Shown: positions 28,701 to 36,800, counted from the stretch's first letter. The stretch is DNA of 64,000 nt from Glandiceps talaboti (GCF_964340395.1 NC_135568.1:3524501-3588500), one strand, 5' to 3'. The notes: generated by a model not told the origin, from the letters alone. Translations and numbers: made by a program.

Positions 28701-31700
28701 CTACCAAGGTCCTCACAAACTGGACTTTGCAAAAATCTTTACAAAATTCTCTTTCTGTATTTGGCCTGCTTTCAAGTTTACCAAGGTCCTAACAAATTAG
28801 TCTAGATGCTACAAATGGTATCTCTTCAGAAAGATCTTGAGATAGATATGCACTAGACTCTCGCAAACTGGACTGTGGACAGAAGTCTCAATCTGCACAC
28901 ACCATGGATAGATCGGGCAAACATTTGCCATAACAAAAAGTTGGTATGTCTTGGCTGAGTTGTAAAAAATTCTTGACATATCTGGATGACAGACAGGTTA
29001 AGTAACTCAATAAAAGTGTTGGTATGTGATATGAATTATCCTAGTGTCAATAGGTTATAGTCTATCATATCTGATTATCTGATATATGACATGCAACCAT
29101 ATCCACCAGGCTGGTTCGCTTTCCATTTGCAACTGTACTGAAAGGAAAATAATTCCGAGTCAATTATTGCATTTTGCGGTGTTTTTGTTAAGGATAGTAA
29201 ACTAAGCACGTAAAATCTACCTGTGTTCCAATTCCCCGGGTATTTTACCAGGGTTCCCCATCAAAATTCTGATACATGGTATGGAAAATTTTGCATTCCC
29301 AGACCTTAGCAACAATACAATTTTGTTCTGCAGGTGACTGTTTTGAAGGTTTCTTTATTTTTCAGCTCTAAAAACTTTCAATCATACTTATCAGTGTAAC
29401 TGTAATCTAGTGCTATCCATTGAATAAAATCTGAAGATCACTTTAGAAATGATTCGATACCACAAGTAGATCTAGACTACTGTAATTTTGAAGGACTAAC
29501 ACTACTACACTATTTCACTATCCTAACTGTAGCCTATCTGTAGACTTGAAGGACTAACACTACTACACTATTTCTGCTATCCTAACTCTAGCCTAGCTGT
29601 AGTCTTGACGAACTAACACTACTATTTCAGCTATCCTAACTGCCATTTTGATTTTTTGAATTTTCACCCATCCTCAAAAAATCAAAATATCAGTTAGGAT
29701 AGCTGAAATAGTGTAACATCAGTGCTTCACGCCGATCAGATAGGATATACTCTATATGGAATTGGGAAAATTTGACAAGATCTAGCTTGATATCCATGTT
29801 TTCTTATGCCAAGTGATAATGGTTCAATATCCATGTTTATGATGAAACATAGTTCAAGGCTACATTGTTAGTCTCTCTGTTAGCCTGAGGTTTTTTCATG
29901 TGAACACTCCACGACCAAGACTACATGCTGGTAGTATCACTGGTACACTGGAGACTTGACTATCTGACTTGTCATACTGGCTTACTGAATGATATTTTCA
30001 AACCAGATAGCCAAATTCTCTGAACTATAACTGGGTATTTTTTTAACATTCCTGATTTGGCACTTACTAGTCATTAATCTAAAACTTGACAAATCTGATT
30101 TAGATTTTACTCTAAAACTTCGGAAATTCGATGCAAAGACATGTTTTCACTCTAAAACTTGACAATTTTGATGGTAAAGCTATTTCTACAGGTCATAACA
30201 TGACAATCTGAAGTGATGACATCAGCATACGTGTACTAATGATACAGAATGAGACAAGCTTTCCAACTTTTATCTTTCATATCTAGACATATGACAATTC
30301 TAGGTTACACAATCCTGAATTATTGGGTGACCTTTGAGCATGACTTCATCCCACACACCCACATACTAATCACATTTTGTTTTGTTTATCAGAAAATGTA
30401 CAAAATTGTCAGTTGCTAATTTTTAAGTGTTTGTTTCTTCAACAGCAGCTTTCAAGTAGTTTAGTGCTATCCTTCATTTAATCTTTCAGATCTTTTTCTT
30501 TTTCTTCAGATTTGACTACCTTCGCCTCCAGACTACTTTTTCAAGGGGCTAGCATGTCTATGTTGCTAAGTCTGTGACACGTTGCTTACTGGTGTGTAAT
30601 GCGACAAACCCATCAAGTACACAGGCTATCCAGGGACTGAATTTATAACGCAAACACAACCAGAAGACATACTCTTTCAATATTTATGAACTGATCTACA
30701 AATGGAAAATCAGCGAGGAACCACTCTTCCAACATAATATTTCAGCTGAAAAGACACATACAGATCAAATATAATTTGCATCAAACTCAGATGTGTTAGC
30801 TAGTAGATTACACAATATTTTATCCCCAAATTTTTTTGATCTGTACTCTTGGACATTACCTCTTTGTAGTCAGACAAATCTCACCACCGTACAGGAGCTT
30901 GTAAAATATTTTGAAAATTTTGCCAACATAAAATTGCCATTTATGTCAAAGATTTGAAATTCAAAATTTTCTGGGAGATATGAACAATACTGTGCACACA
31001 TCATTACATTAGAAACATTTCCATGTTTGTTGGCCTTAGCATTAATCTAAGATATTTATATCATCTATGAACAGCATAAATTTTAGCCTGTACTTCCACA
31101 TATCTATCACCAGTATTACTAAATACTTTGCAGATTGTAGAGATTCCTGGCTACCTAACGATGTAGAGCACTTCAAAATTGTTTGACAAAAATATGTTTA
31201 CAATAATACAATGTTGCCCTTGTGGTGACATTGTTCCATTTTGGAATATTTGAGGAGTGTATTAAAACATCAAGTATTTGTACAATAACCAGTAGCCTAC
31301 CTTGAAAGACTAATACTTTATATTTCAGCTATCCTAACTGTAGCCTACCTGTAGTCTTGGAAGACTAATGCTACTACACTATTTCAGTGATTCTAACTGT
31401 AGCCTACCTGTAGTCTTGAAAGACTAATGCTACTACACTATTTCAGCTATCCTAAGCCTACCTGTAGTCTTGAAAGACTAATGCTACTACACTATTTCAG
31501 CTATCCTAAGCCTACCTGTAGTCTTGAAAGACTAATGCTACTACACTATTTCAGCTATCCTAAGCCTACCTGTAGTCTTGAAAGACTAATGCTACTACAC
31601 TATTTCAGCTATCCTAAGCCTACCTGTAGTCTTGGAAGACTAATGCTACTACACTATTTCAGCTAGTAACTGTAGCCTACCTGTTCTACACTATTTCTGC

Positions 31701-33507
31701 TGTCATAATAGCCATTTTTTATAATTTTTGATCATGAGCGAAAAATTCAAAAAGTCAAAATGGCAGGATAGCTGAATATATAGCAACAGTCCATCAAGAC
31801 TACAGATAGTTGTACTCAGTAGAGGAAAAGGAAGTTATTTAAAATAAGGCCGTATTTATGATACCTATTGGTATTTTGATTTTGGGATCACAAATTGTTC
31901 ACAAACAATGTTTGCCATGTACTAGATGTAGTAAAAAAAATGTCAACATGGTGAAAGAAAATTGTCTTCAAATGACTGGCATAACAGCTTTCAGCCTCAG
32001 CACATAAAGTGTGTACAACACTGCACAGCAGGCAGCTTTGAGCCATGGAATTACTGTCGTCTGCATATGAACAGTATTTTTGCTTTTTGGTTGGGGAATT
32101 CTCGTAACAGATGGGGGTATCTGGCGATCCATACCATGTGCATAATTTTGGTTGGGAACACCAGTGAAATGCCTCAGGAACTCATTAGATTTCTATCGCA
32201 AAATCATTAAAAGAAGTATACCAAACATCACTAAAAACAGCTTTTACGGTATGGTATGGAATGCAACACTACAAAAACGTCAGAACTCAAAAACATGATT
32301 TCAAAACTGATAATATGTGAATTACGAAAACCCCTACATTGTATTCTAATATATACGTATTTTGTACTTGTTGTATTGCACGTAAAAATCCAAGAGTGCA
32401 ATGTCCCAGGGTCCCAAGGATAAATGTTTCAATACCCTGCTATTGACCTTTGACCTTTTACAGGCAAACATCTGGCAAGTACAGTCAAACCCTGGGCTAT
32501 GCGTATACATTGTTACTGCACTGAATTCCAATGTGTTACTAGTTACAAACAACAACTTAGTAATAGTGTTTCAAAATAATGTGACTGATTTTCACAGTTT
32601 CTGTTTTCATGATATGATATTTCTAAGGCATATTTGTCAAAATTAGCTTATCTTGCTGCCAAGTGCAGATACGTTTATATGCAAATATGTACTATGGCCT
32701 AATTCACATACTTCCAAGTCATATCCTCAGAAACAATAAAGGCATATTGTTTCATTCTGGGTTTGTGCCATGGCTTTGTTTTCCAAGGTTTATTTGAAAT
32801 CTGCATACTGAAATTCACGGGTTCACAATATATTAAAACTTATTAATCATACAGTATCTACAGAGTAACTTTATTAATCATACAGTATCTATATAAGACT
32901 TGCGTATTAAACCTACATTTTTTTCTTTTTGGATTATTTTCAAACCTTACCAAGTATTGACTGATCTCAAACAAAGTTACAAAACATAATCTGTAGTCGT
33001 TTGTTTAGTCTTTGGGCTTTCCTTTCAGATAAATCTTCCTAATCCGAACACTGCTTAATATGGTAGGTAAGTCTTACCTTTTAGAGAAATCTTCCTAATC
33101 CGAACACTGCTTAATATGGTAGGTATGTCTTACCTTTTAGAGAAATCTTCCTAATTCGAACACTGCTTAATATGGTAGGTATGTCTTACCTTTTAGAGAA
33201 GTCTTCTTTATCCGTACTACTGGTTAATATGGTAGGTATGTCTTACCTTTTAGAGAAATCTTCCTAATCCGAACACTGCTTAATATGGTAGGTATGTCTT
33301 ACCTTTTAGAGAAATCTTCCTAATCTGAACACTGCTTAATATGGTAGGTATGTCTTACCTTTTAGAGAAGTCTTCTTTATCCGTACTACTGGTTAATATA
33401 TTGAGAGTAGCTGGGCTATGTCTGCTATCAATTGGTTCATCTTTGCCTTTGTCGTTACCACTACAACCAACGCTACTGCTCCCATCAGACGTCGACATCG
33501 TTGCCAT
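492..33507 (-). CDS. MAP3K12/13-like: MAP3K12/MAP3K13 (DLK/LZK) homologue, 13 coding exons, 809 aa
   Basis: Dual leucine zipper kinase family MAP3K. In known members it phosphorylates MKK4/MKK7 upstream of JNK/p38 and acts in axon injury signalling. Exons in transcript order: 33507-33359, 28458-28202, 26927-26744, 24863-24672, 12881-12671, 11243-11137, 10324-10216, 8953-8844, 8409-8293, 8008-7877, 7296-6594, 1665-1592, 576-492. Every junction is GT-AG and phases match, giving 2430 nt. Domains: Ser-rich N-terminus (1-50); [18 protein letters not shown] pre-kinase segment; kinase with [12 protein letters not shown] (151-162), VAVK Lys172, HRDLKSPN (254-261), DFG (274-276), activation-loop STKMSFAGT and APE (298-300); then coiled coil/leucine zipper (about 404-480) and acidic tail. 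Human DLK (about 859 aa) and LZK (about 966 aa) are somewhat longer. One gene with features of both paralogues fits a pre-vertebrate single copy. The kinase part is certain; the last two exons are less so. Confidence 0.93.
855..1270. repeat. Three tandem copies of a 130-165-bp unit
   Basis: Each copy contains TACACCTTCAATCTACG, a GTGTTTTA.GTAAATGTA block, ACTTGACTCA and AAATCCAACA..TTCTAC, in the last intron of the DLK/LZK gene. No coding signal. Confidence 0.8.
1592..1665 (-). CDS. MAP3K12/13-like: DLK/LZK coding exon 12 (acidic C-terminal motif)
   Basis: A 74-nt interval between acceptor TTGTTTACAG and donor GGACAG|GTAAAC is open only in the frame set by exon 11. It reads [20 protein letters not shown] and DYPD. 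The SDGDGD stretch resembles the SDGLSD hexapeptide near the C-terminus of C. elegans DLK-1L and human LZK, known to bind and regulate the kinase. Assigned by frame, splice sites and this resemblance. Confidence 0.62.
3117..3340. mobile_element. Truncated relative of the TTAA-flanked MITE
   Basis: GTTAACCTCTTCATTACTTG, then CCGCCAAAATTATTGAA, then TTTTTGGCATAT and TTTTAGACTGGA in the same order as the reverse complement of the element at 23732-23937. No right terminal repeat was found. Confidence 0.55.
4829..5008. repeat. CA-rich compound microsatellite
   Basis: (CA)n mixed with CATA, CAGACA and repeated GTCGCACACATATGCAGACA blocks. The overlapping open frames of His-Thr or Cys-Val repeats on both strands are artefacts of it. 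Confidence 0.95.
6594..7296 (-). CDS. MAP3K12/13-like: DLK/LZK coding exon 11 (Ser/basic C-terminal region)
   Basis: Acceptor TTACCTTTAG at 7297. A long open frame begins [20 protein letters not shown], passes through [15 protein letters not shown], and ends LQKLQSKK. Without further splicing it reads Val-stop at 6588 (758 residues in all). The AAAAAG|GTGTGA at 6593 is a usable donor in phase 0 and joins exon 12 in frame, so both a short and a long form are possible. Confidence 0.88.
7877..8008 (-). CDS. MAP3K12/13-like: DLK/LZK coding exon 10
   Basis: Reads [20 protein letters not shown], then [20 protein letters not shown] and SLPR. MEKLMKK matches the MEKLIK segment after the zippers of vertebrate DLK/LZK. 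Acceptor CATTGACAG, donor CCAAG|GTAACT. Confidence 0.9.
8092..8330 (-). repeat. 96-bp repeats copying the 3' half of exon 9 with its donor
   Basis: ACCTGAACAAGT followed by CTCTTCTCAAGCTG-like and ACATGAACTCAA-like sequence occurs at 8099, 8195 and 8291. The last is the true donor of exon 9. Spacing is 96 bp both times. The copies are diverged and not open in the exon 9 frame. Confidence 0.88.
8293..8409 (-). CDS. MAP3K12/13-like: DLK/LZK coding exon 9 (leucine zipper)
   Basis: Reads [20 protein letters not shown] and [19 protein letters not shown], matching the [20 protein letters not shown] hallmark of this family. Acceptor GTTACACAG, donor TTCAG|GTAATG. Two diverged copies of its 3' part and donor lie 96 and 192 bp downstream. 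Confidence 0.94.
8844..8953 (-). CDS. MAP3K12/13-like: DLK/LZK coding exon 8 (coiled coil start)
   Basis: Reads [20 protein letters not shown] and on to [10 protein letters not shown], matching the EWREEVK.HFEKIKSEG segment that starts the zipper region. Acceptor TTTCCCTAG, donor CTCAA|GTAAGA. Confidence 0.93.
10216..10324 (-). CDS. MAP3K12/13-like: DLK/LZK coding exon 7 (end of kinase domain)
   Basis: Reads (W)[20 protein letters not shown] followed by [16 protein letters not shown], matching the vertebrate NRPSFRQ...LDIAS...LSTP segment. Acceptor GATTGACAG, donor CTACAG|GTAATA, phase 0 end. Confidence 0.94.
10531..10760. repeat. 40-bp tandem repeat, about 4-5 copies
   Basis: Unit AGTTAAGCACAGATAGTATG followed by AGCTATGTGAGGACATTTTT, in DLK/LZK intron 6. 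Degenerate GAGGGTATTATT / GTGAGGACATT words extend on both sides. Confidence 0.9.
11137..11243 (-). CDS. MAP3K12/13-like: DLK/LZK coding exon 6 (kinase C-lobe)
   Basis: Too short for a simple open-frame search. It reads [20 protein letters not shown] and ends [12 protein letters not shown] plus a split Trp codon. Acceptor ATAAACCAG at 11244, donor TGTTG|GTAAGT at 11136. Nearly identical to the vertebrate [16 protein letters not shown] segment. Confidence 0.95.
12438..12690 (-). repeat. 70-77-bp repeats copying the exon 5 donor
   Basis: TTACCTTATATGGCAT-type blocks (the complement reads ATGCCATATAAG|GTAA) occur with the donor complement at 12445, 12515, 12592 and 12669. The last is the functional exon 5 donor. 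ACCATATTTGGT is shared by the two copies nearest the exon. Confidence 0.8.
12671..12881 (-). CDS. MAP3K12/13-like: DLK/LZK coding exon 5 (DFG to helix F)
   Basis: Encodes [38 protein letters not shown] and [18 protein letters not shown]. The activation-loop Ser of STKMSFAGT matches the phosphosite usually called Ser302 in DLK. Acceptor CATTACAG, donor ATAAG|GTAACT, phase 0 end. Three further donor-bearing copies lie downstream in the intron. Confidence 0.95.
13150..13964. repeat. About 815-bp (TGAC)n microsatellite with (TGAA) and GAGTGGT interruptions
   Basis: Almost pure TGAC tetranucleotides, with TGAATGAATGAA stretches and a periodic GAATGAGTGGTTGAC interruption that marks longer higher-order units between about 13500 and 13840. 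It lies in DLK/LZK intron 4. Minus-strand open frames of Ser-Val-Ser-Gln repeats are by-products. Confidence 0.97.
14266..14489. mobile_element. Foldback/MITE-like element with about 75-bp inverted repeats
   Basis: The left arm starts GAATTGGATTAATAACACTT and the right arm ends with its complement AAGTGTTATTAATCCAATTC. Inner arm parts (AGACTTGTATTACATTTCAT versus the complement of ATGGAATATAATACAAGCCT) also pair. The spacer is about 75 bp. No ORF, so non-autonomous. Confidence 0.8.
15775..15965. repeat. Tandem duplication, about 120-bp unit
   Basis: TTACAAAAATGTT.GAATTTT...CCTTGATAGTTTGTCCTCAG and CAAACAATACATGAT are repeated once with modest divergence. In DLK/LZK intron 4. Confidence 0.85.
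16085..16470. repeat. Three diverged tandem copies of about 140 bp
   Basis: Each copy has TTTAATTNA..GCCTAATGGA, a CTCCTTGA.CTCATTT block, AAATATTTTCC..G.AAATTTCTG and GTTGTCAC.TTACAT, in order. No coding content. Confidence 0.8.
16750..17000. repeat. Three tandem copies of about 85 bp
   Basis: Units contain GTTGG.GA.CC..GG.AACAGA, GGAAATCTG.T.AAACTT, CACAGATTTCTCTA and CATAATTTTGG. A related piece (CATAATTTTGGTTGGGAACA) occurs near 32143. Confidence 0.8.
19594..19880. repeat. 38-bp tandem repeat, about 7 copies
   Basis: Unit GAGGGAGTTTTTCAGCTCCC followed by ATACTAACATTGGATGAG. Each copy can form a small hairpin from GGGAG...CTCCC. Confidence 0.95.
19987..20032. repeat. G-rich GGGGTGG tract
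   Basis: Repeated GGGGTGGGG / GGTGGTG runs that meet the usual pattern for a G-quadruplex-capable sequence on the plus strand. Confidence 0.75.
23105..23475. repeat. Three diverged tandem copies of about 150 bp
   Basis: TACCCTAACC.TA.CTGTAACT followed by CCCTAG.TTGA..A.AAATGTG and a CCA.TGTTCTACGT.CTT block recurs three times in DLK/LZK intron 4. Confidence 0.75.
23728..23941. mobile_element. piggyBac-type MITE, 206 bp, with TTAA target duplication
   Basis: TTAA|CCCTTTCATGACTGGAGA at the left and TTTTCAGTACTGAATGGG|TTAA at the right. Imperfect terminal inverted repeats begin CCC and end GGG inside duplicated TTAA, as in the piggyBac superfamily. No ORF, so non-autonomous. Confidence 0.8.
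24672..24863 (-). CDS. MAP3K12/13-like: DLK/LZK coding exon 4 (hinge to catalytic loop)
   Basis: Encodes [20 protein letters not shown] through [18 protein letters not shown], close to the vertebrate DLK hinge and catalytic loop. Acceptor TTTTACACAG, donor CCAAA|GTAAGT. The split Asn codon of HRDLKSPN joins exon 5. Confidence 0.95.
25890..26300. repeat. Three to four tandem copies of about 85-110 bp
   Basis: ATTTTGACATTTTCTTTG.AC, GAACAAAACATAAGGAG and AACAAATGAAGGGAAAATGG recur in order. The first two copies are nearly identical. In DLK/LZK intron 3. Confidence 0.88.
26600..26765 (-). repeat. 107-bp direct duplication spanning the exon 3 donor
   Basis: The end of exon 3 (CACCATCAA) and its donor at 26743 recur 107 bp further into the intron, at 26636, with the donor changed to GTACGT. 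Flanking TTTGTTTCCTT.AGTCTAAAAAA is shared by both copies. Confidence 0.85.
26744..26927 (-). CDS. MAP3K12/13-like: DLK/LZK coding exon 3 (kinase N-lobe)
   Basis: Encodes [20 protein letters not shown] and onward through the Gly-rich loop, VAVKK and the [14 protein letters not shown] helix C region. Acceptor TGTTGTAG, donor CATCAA|GTAAGT. Both splice sites have tandem copies in the flanking introns (see findings). Confidence 0.95.
26901..27107 (-). repeat. 101-bp direct duplication spanning the exon 3 acceptor
   Basis: 26901-27000 and about 27001-27107 are nearly identical, and both contain the TGTTGTAG acceptor plus the first 9 codons of exon 3. The upstream acceptor copy lies exactly 101 bp away. 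Splicing to it with read-through would meet a stop after about 20 codons. Confidence 0.93.
27470..27860 (-). mobile_element. Probable non-autonomous retroelement fragment
   Basis: On the minus strand a GC-rich, ORF-less stretch ends with CCTGAAGAAGGCAACTGTTG, GTTGCCGAAACGTCGG and TTTTAATAAAGATC. This hairpin-plus-GAAACGTC arrangement is common in tails of invertebrate retroelements (Penelope-like and some LINE families), from general knowledge. Boundaries are approximate and no target duplication was identified. Confidence 0.4.
27505..27552 (-). ncRNA. Hammerhead-ribozyme-like core (probably degenerate)
   Basis: The minus strand reads CTGAAGA (27546-27540), a stem GGCAAC/GTTGCC with 6-nt loop, then GAAAC|GTC|GG (27520-27511). 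This follows the CUGANGA-stem II-GAAA-stem III-UH layout with a minimal stem III and cleavage expected after C at 27513. An extra A before stem II and only 3 clear stem I pairs (ACC/GGT) argue against strong activity. It is in the sense orientation of the host intron. Confidence 0.35.
28202..28458 (-). CDS. MAP3K12/13-like: DLK/LZK coding exon 2 (pre-kinase segment)
   Basis: Acceptor TTTTCTTACAG at 28459 and donor CAAG|GTAAGA at 28201. It encodes the family-diagnostic [18 protein letters not shown]. In vertebrate DLK the equivalent segment carries a cysteine reported to be palmitoylated, and the Cys is present here. Phase 1 end. Confidence 0.92.
29621..29712. mobile_element. 92-bp palindromic MITE-like element
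   Basis: ACTATTTCAGCTATCCTAAC...CATTTTGATTTTTTGA faces its complement TCAAAAAATCAAAATATCAG...GGATAGCTGAAATAGT across a short spacer, forming a near-complete hairpin. A diverged relative lies at about 31684-31777. Confidence 0.75.
31300..31690. repeat. 54-bp tandem repeat derived from the palindrome terminus
   Basis: Unit CCTACCTGTAGTCTTGAAAG plus ACTAATGCTACTACACTATTTCAGCTATCCTAAG (shown in two parts). About six copies, 54 bp in the core. Each unit carries ACACTATTTCAGCTATCCTA, the end of the MITE-like palindrome. The unit is a multiple of three, so it gives an 18-residue repetitive open frame without other coding support. Related copies lie at 29500-29620. Confidence 0.9.
31684..31777. mobile_element. 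Diverged copy of the 92-bp palindromic element
   Basis: Left part CTATTTCTGCTGTCATAATA, GCCATTTTTTATAATTTTTG and right part TTCAAAAAGTCAAAATGGCA, GGATAGCTGAATA pair imperfectly. It directly follows the 54-bp array. Confidence 0.6.
33017..33370 (-). repeat. 56/57-bp tandem array copying the exon 1 donor
   Basis: Six copies of AAAAG|GTAAGAC recur at CTTACC starts 33073, 33129, 33185, 33242, 33298 and 33354, the last being the true exon 1 donor. Two unit types are distinguishable. Type B (33185, 33354) carries exon-identical sequence; type A (33073, 33129, 33242, 33298) is diverged. The order A-A-B-A-A-B is a three-unit higher-order repeat. Confidence 0.9.
33359..33507 (-). CDS. MAP3K12/13-like: DLK/LZK coding exon 1 (N-terminus)
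   Basis: Starts at ATG 33507 ([12 protein letters not shown]...) and encodes about 50 mostly Ser/Thr/Asp residues ending in EDFSK plus a split codon. The donor is AAAAG|GTAAGAC. The split AG joins T of exon 2 to make Ser. A good acceptor (TTTCCTATTCTAG) at 33541 lies 5' of the ATG, so at least one noncoding exon should lie upstream. Confidence 0.8.
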
Positions 33508-33530
33508 TTTACAATGACACCGTGTCTGCA

Positions 33531-33860
33531 TTACCTACAACTAGAATAGGAAAAGAAAAATTCAGGTTGATAAAGAAAAAATTTGATAATTTATTCAATA
33601 TTATGCAAATAAAAGGTTGCTACTTGTAAAGGCACACTTTCTACGGTACATTACCTATAACTAGACAGGAAAAGAAAAATTCAGTTTGATACAGAAAAAT
33701 CTTGATAATTTATATCAAATATTATGCAAAGTAACACTTCTAAGGTTGCCACTTGTAAAGGCACAGTTTCTATATTACCTACAACTAGAAAGGGAAAGGG
33801 AAATTCTGTCAGAGAAATATTGAGAAAAATCTTGATATTTTCTTCAATATTATGCCAGAA
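33531..33860 (-). repeat. About 120-bp tandem array copying the exon 1 acceptor
   Basis: The plus-strand block TTACCTACAACTAG, whose complement contains the CTAG acceptor 5' of exon 1, recurs at 33531, 33651 (one change) and 33775. It is embedded in diverged units of about 120-124 bp that include ATATTATGCAA and GCCACTTGTAAAGGCAC. Exon 1 is therefore bracketed by copies of both its splice sites. Confidence 0.85.
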
Positions 33861-36800
33861 TAAATATTTCTCATGTTCTAACAGTTTATATTTATTCAAT
33901 ATTATGCAAAAAATAAAGAAAGTAATGCCAATATTTATGTAATATCATGCAAAATTATACTTTTCTTTTGAAAGACCTGATGTGGTTAATATAAAATTTG
34001 ATGAAAATTCAGCAAATTTTGCCAGATTTTGTTCAGGAAACACCAGAAAATTGATAGTGCCTAGAAATTTCTGATGAAAAGACTCCCACTAAATTAGTAG
34101 ACTTCACATAAAATTTCACGTAAAAAAACTGAAATAATGTACCTTAATTTTATCTAATCTTAGACTATAAATACACAGAGCTCAAATTTTCATTGTCCAG
34201 AAAAATACTGACCAGTTCATAAGCTAATTTGAAATATGCTAATTAAAACATTTGGGTGGTTGGTGTTAACCAATCAGCTCGCACGATTTTATCTTCTGAC
34301 AGGGATTTTGTAGGTATTCATAGTGGCGAATCGATGCAAATACGTACAGTGCAATAAACTGTTAACGTCCTTGAAACAGTTTTGCAATAATATAACAAAA
34401 TCTATCTCAAAAGAATCAATTTTATTATTTTTAGATGAACAATTGCTGCCCGGAAATGCCAAAATTGAATAATTGTCCCTTTTCACGAACGTTGCATACA
34501 ATGTACGATGAAATTACCCTATTTTCATAATCAAGATTTAAAACACCTAAGGATGTGTCACTCAAGGTTTTCATTCTGAAATGGTGTGACTGCAAAAATG
34601 TCTGCCTTTGTTAGCATTTTTTTGTTCCATGTTGGAAGCACGTTCAATCTACCAGCTTATCCTTGACAGGAATTGCCTCCGAAATCGTCATTAAATCTAC
34701 ATGAAACCTGATTCAAATTTTATTTTAGATTTGTCCTACTACATAGCTTAAATTCTACAATCTTTGTCAACACAATACCTCTAAAATCTCAATAATTTCA
34801 CTTTACTAAATTTTTCTTCTAAATTACTGATAAAATATGTAGCAAATGGAAAATTTGTCAATTTTACGACATTTTATTGTTCATTTCACATCTTCACAAA
34901 AAAACAAACAGATTTCTTGACTAAATATACTAAGATTGTAAATCTAACCAAATTTCTTTGCTTTTTCTTTTTTATATTCCACAACAATAATTAGCTAAAA
35001 CACATTATATTTATGAAAATCAAGCTTACAAAATCTCCAGCAATGTCTTATTCCACTGTCGTCCATCTTTTTTTCATACTCGGAGTGTGCATACTCCATT
35101 TTCAACTACGTGTCCATACATAATTCATTACCCTACAGCACTTGCCATTATCATACCTCACACTCACAATTTTCTTGTCAATATTAACCACATTTATAAC
35201 ATATTTTCTAAAATTTCTTTACTTTTTGACCTATTCATGCCAAACTTTTCACCATTTTGGTTTATTTACTCTGTATTTTAGCAAATTTCACAGAAAATTG
35301 AAAATCCTAAGAATGACCATTTTCAAGTCTGATGGAAATATAAAACTTCAAAATTACAATGAATATAAATTATAAAATTACTGCCTAACTTATCCCATCA
35401 AATTTGTCATTTTTTTTTTCTAAAATAAAATCTATAAATTGCTATAAATTTTCATCTCACATAGTATGATTTATTTTGTGCCATTTAATTTGACCTTGTC
35501 ACAAGTACACACAGTAATTAACCTTCACACCTTTTAACAACAGAAACTGTGAACATTTTACTAAATATACCATTCTTACTCTCAAAATAGCTCATTTATA
35601 CAAAATTATGAATGTTATTTTCAATTTGAGAAGCAAAACATTGCAAAAATACGAAATAGATAAATGAAATTCCTCGTTTTAACTTCACGACTTTTGACAG
35701 AAATTATCAAATTTTCATCAAATATAATATTCACATTGTCAAAATAGCTCATTTATACAAAATTTTGATTCATACATAATATTTTTTAATTTTAGATCCA
35801 AAATGTTGGATAAAATAAATACAAGGAAAACAAAATTAACATTTTAACATTCACACCTTTTATCAACAGAAATTTGTGAAATTTTTACGAAATATAATAT
35901 TTGCATTATCTAAATTTACACTACAAAATTATATCATTTTGAATTTTAGATGCAAATTCTTTCAAAACATGAATATACATACAAACAAAATTCTGTTTTA
36001 ATCTAATAATTTTACATCCTGGTAACACCAAAAGATGAAATCCAAGGAAAAGAATGTGAGCCTTGTGTAAATTTAATTATAATTTTAAAGAAGAGAGCAT
36101 ACAGAAGCTTTCAGAGCTGAGAGATTTTATCTACTTACTGCCCATATCAATTTACTAGACACATAGTACAATGACAGCTGACACATAAATGAACTAAATG
36201 TAAAATGAAAGATATTTTAATTACTTCCCAGAGTATTATCAGAAATATCTATCCTTATTAATTATGCAAACAAAACTGTCACGAGTCCAAGCCTCAGGAC
36301 TGAGAATAAAACATTAAAATCAATTTCAGTACAGCGCTTTGTCTTTCAAATCAATAGGTAACAGATTATATCTTGCATGTGAAATTACCTTATTTTATTT
36401 CATTCATGATTTACACACTGTAAAATTTATTTTTTATATATCTCTGACAGCAAAGTAAAATTACTCGTAAATTATGAATTATTTGCCCAACATAAGCAGG
36501 TGATCACGTTATTCATCTGTCATAAATCTTGCCCTGAACTGTCTTTGCTGTTGTTGTACATATTGTGTTGATATATTTTATCATACCAGGGGGATAAATA
36601 TACATTTCCTTCAAAGTCTATTGACAGTGTAACATAAACGTGACACTTGCCTGTCAAATATGGTCAAAAAAGAAATAAATTCCCTCATGATAAGAAATGT
36701 CACAAATTTCAGAATTTTTTTTTTTGAAAATCATGAGACTAGTGAATACCTTTTTTAGGCAACACTGGTCTATCAAAGTATGATATTGTGCTATGAATAT

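Larger units (their letters stand above)
28459..33358. other. DLK/LZK intron 1 content
   Basis: A 4.9-kb intron with no exon recognised. It holds the CAGCTATCCTAACTG-type palindromes and their tandem array (29.5-31.8 kb) and the exon 1 donor array. The remainder is AT-rich sequence without visible structure. Confidence 0.6.

Noticed and set aside
31427-31666. Open frame of 18-residue repeats ([18 protein letters not shown])
   Set aside because: The 54-bp tandem unit is a multiple of three, so the frame stays open by chance. There is no start context, splice support or family resemblance.
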